NCBI GenBank assembly: GCA_017958935.1
Contig: JAGDBR010000041.1
Span: 1 to 7,147 of the forward strand
Direction of reading: 5' to 3'
Source: Lachnospiraceae bacterium
Lineage (GTDB): Bacteria > Bacillota_A > Clostridia > Lachnospirales > Lachnospiraceae
DNA: 7,147 nucleotides
Shown here: positions 1 through 4,075 of the stretch, piece after piece
How positions within the stretch are numbered: the first letter of the stretch is position 1
Layout: each line of letters starts with the position of its first letter
Translations under genes and position numbers: made by a program
The notes under the pieces: generated by a model
Seen by the model: only the letters and a program-made list of their open reading frames with translations
Told to the model about the DNA's origin: nothing
Databases searched by the model: none

Positions 1-759
1 GAAGGCCGCACGGTCGGCATCCTCGGGTTCGGCCGGATCGGACAGAAGGTCGGGCGTCTGTGCCGCGCTTTCGGTATGAAGGTCATGGCCTACGATCCTT
101 TCCTGCCGGCCGAGATCTTCGCGCGGGAGGAAGCGCAGAGCGCTTCGATCACCGAAGTTCTGGAGAACGCGGATTACGTGACGATCCACGTGCCGGAGAA
201 CGCTTCGACGAAAGGCATGCTGAACGCGAACGCCTTCAGCCAGATGAAGGAAGGCGTCGCGGTGCTGAACTTCGCACGCAGCGGGCTCGTGGCGGAGACC
301 GACCTGAAGGCGGCGCTGGAGTCCGGAAAGGTGCGCATCTACGTGACGGATGTCCCGACGCATGCGGTCGTGAACTATCCGCACGTCATCGCGTTCCCGC
401 ACCTGGGCGCTTCGACGGAGGAGTCCGAGACGAACTGCGCGATCATGGCCGTCGACCAGACCGTCGACTACCTCGAGAACGGCAACATCACGAACTCCGT
501 GAACTTCCCGTCCTGCACGCTCGGCGCCGCGGTGAAGCCGCTGCGTGTCTGCGTGGCGCACAAGAACGTCCCGAACGTCCTGTCGAACCTCACAAAGATC
601 CTCGGCAACGCCTCCGCGAACATTTCGGACATGGTCTCGAAGTCCCGCGGCGACTATGCGTACGCGATCTTCGACATGGACAGCCAGGTCGATCCGTCCG
701 TGCTCGACGCGATCCGTGCCGTCCCGGACGTCTTCCGTGTCCGCGTGATCCAGAAATAA
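1..759 (+). CDS. serA: D-3-phosphoglycerate dehydrogenase, C-terminal part (5' end outside window)
   Basis: The frame is open from base 1 and gives 252 codons before TAA at 757-759. The enzyme oxidises 3-phosphoglycerate to 3-phosphohydroxypyruvate with NAD, the first step of serine synthesis in the cytoplasm. Seen: the Rossmann motif GFGRIG at in-window codons 9-14, an acidic residue D32 at the end of the second strand (NAD-type), the substrate/catalytic Arg in NFARSG (R93), the catalytic His in FPHLGAS (H134), and a C-terminal ACT domain at about codons 181-252. H187, N189 and N207 in the ACT domain have the spacing of E. coli SerA H344, N346 and N364, which bind L-serine, so feedback inhibition by serine is plausible (inference). 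Odd: the usual catalytic Glu of the DVFPTEP-type segment is His here (DVPTH, codon 121), and that loop is shorter than in E. coli. With about 135 residues missing, total length would be near 387, the short SerA class common in Firmicutes. A related 2-hydroxyacid dehydrogenase is possible but less likely given the ACT domain. Confidence 0.9.
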   Translation, partial: EGRTVGILGFGRIGQKVGRLCRAFGMKVMAYDPFLPAEIFAREEAQSASITEVLENADYVTIHVPENASTKGMLNANAFSQMKEGVAVLNFARSGLVAETDLKAALESGKVRIYVTDVPTHAVVNYPHVIAFPHLGASTEESETNCAIMAVDQTVDYLENGNITNSVNFPSCTLGAAVKPLRVCVAHKNVPNVLSNLTKILGNASANISDMVSKSRGDYAYAIFDMDSQVDPSVLDAIRAVPDVFRVRVIQK

Positions 760-779
760 GTTCAAAACGTCTTCGATAT

Positions 780-810
780 CGCCCTGCAGGCCTTCTGCAG
801 GGCGGTTTTT
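780..810 (+). terminator. Rho-independent terminator after serA
   Basis: A 10-bp perfect stem (CGCCCTGCAG pairing with CTGCAGGGCG) encloses a 5-nt loop (GCCTT) and is followed at once by G and five T. It lies 20 bp after the serA stop codon and only 12 bp before the start codon of the next gene on the same strand. It should end serA transcripts and must also limit read-through into the MATE gene. Confidence 0.9.
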
Positions 811-822
811 CAGTGTGAGCCT

Positions 823-2568
823 ATGATTTCCAAACTCATGTTCCGTTTGCTGCCGATCCAGATCCTGCTTGCGGCGGTCGGCGCGGTGAACGGCCTCGTA
901 TCCAGCTATTTCGCGAATAACTACGTGGGCGTCGAAACGATGAGCGCGGTCGGTCTGTACAGCACGATCAATATGCTGATCACCGCGCTCTCGACGATGC
1001 TGATCGCCGGGTCCGCGATCCTCTGCGGGAAATATCTGGGGCAGAACGCCCGGGAGAAGCTGCAGAACGTCTTCAGCGTGACCCTGTTCGCCGCCGTGAC
1101 GATCGGCGGCATCTTCTCGCTCTTTTTCATCCTGGCGGGCGTCTTCGACCTGACGGGCTTCTTCACGAAGGATCCCGTCGTCCGTCCGCTGTTCAACCGG
1201 TACCTGCTGGGGCAGAGCGTCGGCGTGATCCCGCTGATGGTCGGCAACCAGCTGCCGGCCTTCCTGGCGATGGAGAACCGCGGGAAGCGGACGCTGGCGG
1301 CGACGCTTTCGTATATCGCGGTCAACATCCTGCTGAACATCCTCTTCGTCAAGACGCTTCACATGGAAGCCTTCGGGCTCGCGCTCGCGACAGGCATCGG
1401 CCTCTGGGTCTTTCTGCTGATCCAGCTGTCGTATTTCCTGCGCGGCAAGTCGCATCTGAAGCTGTTCTCCGGGAAACTGAGGCTCAAGGAGGGGCTGGAG
1501 ATCGTGCGCGTCGGATGCGTCGGCGCATTGGCGGACGGGTACAAGACCCTGCGGTTCCTGACCGTCAACTGGCTGCTGCAGGCCTACATCGGCACGGTCG
1601 GCGTCTCGGCCTACGCGACGGCGGACAGTCTGCTGCGGCTGTTCTGGGCGATCCCGGCGGGCATGGTGACGGTCTCGCGGCTGCTGATCGGCGTCAGCGT
1701 CGGGGAAGAGGACCGGCAGACGCTGACCGACGTCATGCGCACGATGCTGAAGCGTTTCGTGCCGCTGATGGCCGCGGTCGCCCTGCTGCTGATCCTCGGC
1801 GCGGAGCCGCTGACGCGGATCTTCTACCGGGATCCGGCCCAGCCGGTCTACATGATGACGGTCTGGGGACTCCGGCTGATCCCGCTCTGCATGCCGTTAA
1901 GCGTCATCTGCAACCATTTCGTCTGCTACGGACAGGCTTCCGGCAAGACGGGCCTTGTCCAGACGCTGTCCCTGCAGGACGGCGTCCTCGGCGTGGCGGC
2001 GTTCTCGGCCCTGCTCATCGGTGTACTGGGGATCCGCGGCGTCTATCTGTCGAGCCTCTGCAACGGCATCGTGACGATGCTGATCATCATCGGCTACGCA
2101 TGGCTGAAGAACCGGAAAAGGCCGCGGAAGCTCGAAGACCTGATGGTCATTCCGGCTTCGTTCGGGGCGTCGGAGGACGAGCGGATCGATGTGAGCGTGA
2201 AGGACATCGGGGAGGTCGTATCGGTCGCCGAACAGGTGCAGCGCTTCTGCACAGAACGGGGGATCGATGAGAAGCGGTCGCTTCTTGCGGGGCTCTGCAT
2301 GGAAGAGATGGCCGGGAATATCGTCCAGCACGGGTTTACGAAAGATGAGAAGGATCACGGCATCGACATCCGCGTCGTCCATAAGGAGGACCGCGTGATC
2401 CTGCGCCTGAAGGACGACTGCGTGCCGTTCGATCCGATGGAGCGGCAGGGGCTGGAGGATCCGGAGGACGTCATGAAGAACATCGGCATCCGGATGGTCT
2501 TAAAAACAGCCGAGGACGTCTCTTATCAGAACATCCTCGGCCTGAACGTGTTGACGATGAAGTTTTGA
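823..2568 (+). CDS. MATE-family transporter fused to a C-terminal HATPase (RsbW/SpoIIAB-like) domain
   Basis: This 581-aa protein has two parts. Residues 1-428 hold about twelve hydrophobic segments in a MATE/MOP-flippase pattern, including a CGKYLGQN segment (68-75) after the second helix like the MATE motif there. The second half of the repeat starts near residue 225. A basic linker (KNRKRPRK, 429-436) implies a cytoplasmic exit. Residues about 453-581 resemble GHKL ATPases of the anti-sigma-factor kinase type: an N box EEMAGNIVQHG (494-504, E495 and N499), a G1-like segment DDCVPFDP (531-538), and a late IGIRMV segment (554-559) like the G2 region. Typical MATE proteins end near 450 aa, so the extension is a whole extra domain in the same frame. 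Transport substrate is unknown: MATE proteins export cationic drugs or metabolites using Na+ or H+, and wider MOP relatives flip lipids. The ATPase part may sense or modify a regulator (inference). The ATG at 823 has only a weak purine stretch (GTGTGAG) before it, and no earlier in-frame start exists between it and the terminator. Fusion is certain from the sequence; the family call for each half is confident; the function is not known. Confidence 0.87.
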   Translation: MISKLMFRLLPIQILLAAVGAVNGLVSSYFANNYVGVETMSAVGLYSTINMLITALSTMLIAGSAILCGKYLGQNAREKLQNVFSVTLFAAVTIGGIFSLFFILAGVFDLTGFFTKDPVVRPLFNRYLLGQSVGVIPLMVGNQLPAFLAMENRGKRTLAATLSYIAVNILLNILFVKTLHMEAFGLALATGIGLWVFLLIQLSYFLRGKSHLKLFSGKLRLKEGLEIVRVGCVGALADGYKTLRFLTVNWLLQAYIGTVGVSAYATADSLLRLFWAIPAGMVTVSRLLIGVSVGEEDRQTLTDVMRTMLKRFVPLMAAVALLLILGAEPLTRIFYRDPAQPVYMMTVWGLRLIPLCMPLSVICNHFVCYGQASGKTGLVQTLSLQDGVLGVAAFSALLIGVLGIRGVYLSSLCNGIVTMLIIIGYAWLKNRKRPRKLEDLMVIPASFGASEDERIDVSVKDIGEVVSVAEQVQRFCTERGIDEKRSLLAGLCMEEMAGNIVQHGFTKDEKDHGIDIRVVHKEDRVILRLKDDCVPFDPMERQGLEDPEDVMKNIGIRMVLKTAEDVSYQNILGLNVLTMKF

Positions 2569-2606
2569 AACGGTTTCTGACGCGGACCGGTGCGGTGCCG
2601 GAAGGC
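2569..2606. other. Short convergent intergenic gap
   Basis: These 38 bp lie between the stop codons of the convergent MATE fusion and sugar kinase genes. I see only a 4-bp CCGG inverted repeat with a 7-nt loop and a very tight GAAACGGTTTC palindrome, neither followed by a T tract on either strand. There is no convincing bidirectional terminator, so transcripts of the two genes may overlap. Confidence 0.6.
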
Positions 2607-3695
2607 TTACCGCTTGATCTCGTAATCCATGTCCATCAGATTGCGGATGCTGCCGACGTCGTCGGTGATGTTCGCGTCCCCGTGGATCGTGTGCTTGATG
2701 ACCGAGGCCGCGACCGCGAAATTGACGAGGTCCTCCGGCGGGTAATCGTGCATCATCGCGTAAATGAAGCCGGCCGCGAAAGCGTCGCCGCCGCCGACCC
2801 GGTCCAGGATCGTGAACGTGAACTGGCGGCTCTCGTAGGTCTGGCCGTTCAAGTACATATAAGCCTTCAGGCTGTTCTCCGAGCCCGAATGCACGTAGCG
2901 CACATGGCGCGCGATGCATTTGATGTTCGGGTACTGCCGGATGAAGGCGCGGAAGATGCGGTCCTGTTCGCCGAATGAGGGGTGGAACGGGATCGTTTCT
3001 TTCAGGTCGCCGGAGGCCGGATCGCCGGGCGTCTTGTACAGATGGTAGGGCTCGATGCCGAACAGAACGTCCACGTAGGGCAGGCACTGCGTGCAGAAGT
3101 CGCGGGCCGCTTCCCAGGTCCAGAGGGCCGAGCGGAAGTTGCCGTCGAACGAGACGGTCAGTCCGAGTTCCTTCGCGGTCTTCAGCATGCGGAGCGTCAG
3201 GTCCGCGCAGCTTTCCGACAGGGCCGGCGTGATGCCGGACATGTGCAGCCAGTCGAAGTCCTTCAGGAGCGCAGCGAGGTCGTAATCCGAAAAATCGTAT
3301 TCCGACAGCGCCGAATGCTTGCGGTCGTAGATGACCTTGCTCGCGCGGATGCCGAAGCCGGTCTCGAGATAGTAGGTGCCGAGCCGGTGCGACGGCGTCT
3401 GTTCGGGCGTCGACAGGATCACGGGCGTGCAATGGACGTCGCAGGAACGGAGCGAGCGGATCGCGCTCTTACCGATCGAATTGTCCGGGACCACGCTGAA
3501 AAAGGTGGGGTCCACGCCCATGTTCGCGAGCGAGAGCGCAATGTTCGCCTCGCTGCCGCCGTAGGTCGCCTCGAAGGTGTTCGCCATGCGGATCTTCTCA
3601 TAATTCGGCGGTGTGAGCCGGAGCATGATCTCGCCCATGGTGATGAACCGGTTGCCGGGGATGTCTTCCGGCCGGATCGGGTTCTGATGGATCAT
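2607..3695 (-). CDS. PfkB-family sugar kinase, probably 2-keto-3-deoxygluconate kinase
   Basis: A 362-aa ribokinase/PfkB-family kinase. Seen: the N-terminal GGSEANIALSLANMG segment (46-60) of the first PfkB signature, the substrate-side segment VSFDGNFRSALW (181-192) as in KDG kinases (SFDxNxR), and the second signature DRVGGGDAFAAGF (298-310) with D304 as catalytic base and the glycines as anion hole; the usual GAGD is GGGD here. KHTIHGD (334-340) also fits the KdgK group. KDG kinase phosphorylates 2-keto-3-deoxygluconate with ATP to KDPG, which an aldolase splits into pyruvate and glyceraldehyde-3-phosphate, in uronate or pectin breakdown. The ATG at 3693-3695 is chosen because AAAGGAGG lies 5 nt before it; an earlier in-frame ATG at 3735-3737 would add 14 residues from within hypA and has no comparable site. 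The stop of hypA is only 11 bp upstream, so co-translation is likely. Other PfkB substrates (fructose, 5-keto-gluconate, ribose-like sugars) cannot be ruled out, so I give no gene symbol. Confidence 0.85.
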   Translation of the reverse strand: MIHQNPIRPEDIPGNRFITMGEIMLRLTPPNYEKIRMANTFEATYGGSEANIALSLANMGVDPTFFSVVPDNSIGKSAIRSLRSCDVHCTPVILSTPEQTPSHRLGTYYLETGFGIRASKVIYDRKHSALSEYDFSDYDLAALLKDFDWLHMSGITPALSESCADLTLRMLKTAKELGLTVSFDGNFRSALWTWEAARDFCTQCLPYVDVLFGIEPYHLYKTPGDPASGDLKETIPFHPSFGEQDRIFRAFIRQYPNIKCIARHVRYVHSGSENSLKAYMYLNGQTYESRQFTFTILDRVGGGDAFAAGFIYAMMHDYPPEDLVNFAVAASVIKHTIHGDANITDDVGSIRNLMDMDYEIKR

Positions 3696-3700
3696 ATGAG

Positions 3701-3708
3701 CCTCCTTT
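3701..3708 (-). promoter_or_regulatory. Ribosome binding site of the sugar kinase, overlapping the hypA stop
   Basis: On the minus strand AAAGGAGG lies 5 nt before the kinase ATG. Its first two bases belong to the TAA stop codon of hypA (3707-3709). This fixes the kinase start and implies that ribosomes ending hypA unmask or reuse this site. Confidence 0.85.
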
Positions 3709-4051
3709 ATTCTGCCTCGATCTCTTTGATCACGCATTCATTGCCCTGGACGAGCCAGGTCTCGCCGCTGCCGCAGTACGGGCATGTACGCCCGTGCTCA
3801 ACGGTCGGGTAGGTCTTTTCGCACGCGGAGCAGTAGGTCACGGCCGGGATCGTTTCGATCGTGAGCACGCTGTCTTGCAGCACCTCATGCTTTTTCTTGA
3901 AATAATTCCAGCAATCCTCGAAATAGTCCGTCATGATGCCGGACACTTCGCCGATCTTCAGCGTCACCCGGCCGATCCGGACGAGACCCTCCTCGCGGGC
4001 GGTCTCGTCCAGCGTATTCGCCAGGTTGATGATGATCCCCATCTCGTGCAA
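3707..4051 (-). CDS. hypA: Hydrogenase/urease nickel-incorporation metallochaperone HypA
   Basis: The 114-aa product has normal HypA length and layout. It begins MHEMG, where the amino-terminal Met-His2-Glu is the nickel site of the family, and has a zinc-finger part with C74-x2-C77 and C90-x2-C93, then the family-like ending GNECVIKEIEAE. HypA hands nickel, with HypB, to [NiFe] hydrogenase precursors and in some bacteria to urease. The start is TTG: a downstream ATG (codon 4) would remove the nickel-binding His2, and GGAGG lies 8 nt before the TTG. The gene follows the large iron-sulfur oxidoreductase by 24 bp and precedes the sugar kinase by 11 bp, so all three are probably co-transcribed. 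Odd: no [NiFe] hydrogenase subunit or hypB is visible here, and the only hydrogenase-like sequence nearby resembles the [FeFe] type, which does not need HypA. A zinc or general metal role is possible. Confidence 0.92.
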   Translation of the reverse strand: MHEMGIIINLANTLDETAREEGLVRIGRVTLKIGEVSGIMTDYFEDCWNYFKKKHEVLQDSVLTIETIPAVTYCSACEKTYPTVEHGRTCPYCGSGETWLVQGNECVIKEIEAE

Positions 4052-4059
4052 GATGTATT

Positions 4060-4064
4060 CCTCC
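4060..4064 (-). promoter_or_regulatory. Ribosome binding site deciding the TTG start of hypA
   Basis: GGAGG on the minus strand with an 8-nt spacer to TTG at 4049-4051. The next in-frame ATG (4040-4042) would be 17 nt away, too far for good pairing, and would lose the conserved His2. The site lies in the 24-bp gap after the oxidoreductase stop. Confidence 0.8.
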
Positions 4065-4075
4065 GTGCAGCCGAC

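Noticed and set aside
760..780. Promoter for the MATE fusion in the serA-terminator gap
   Set aside because: TTCAAA and GATATC are present, but they are only about 8 bp apart, far from the 16-18 bp needed.
60..818. A 252-codon + strand frame overlapping serA
   Set aside because: It is an out-of-frame shadow with very high Arg/Gly/Pro content and runs through the terminator; the serA frame has all the family motifs.
2569..2606. Bidirectional terminator between the convergent genes
   Set aside because: Only a 4-bp inverted repeat and a palindrome without loop are present and no T tract follows on either strand.
2500..3432. A 310-codon minus-strand frame overlapping the kinase
   Set aside because: Its product is low-complexity Arg/Pro/His/Gly-rich sequence in a shifted frame of the PfkB kinase gene.
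3696..3737. Earlier ATG for the sugar kinase at 3735-3737
   Set aside because: It would lie inside hypA, adds 14 residues (rich in Arg/Asp) unlike a kinase start, and the AAAGGAGG site sits correctly for the ATG at 3693-3695.
2982..3812. A 276-codon + strand frame opposite the kinase and hypA
   Set aside because: It is antisense to two well-supported genes, has a composition typical of a shadow frame, and shows no domain pattern.
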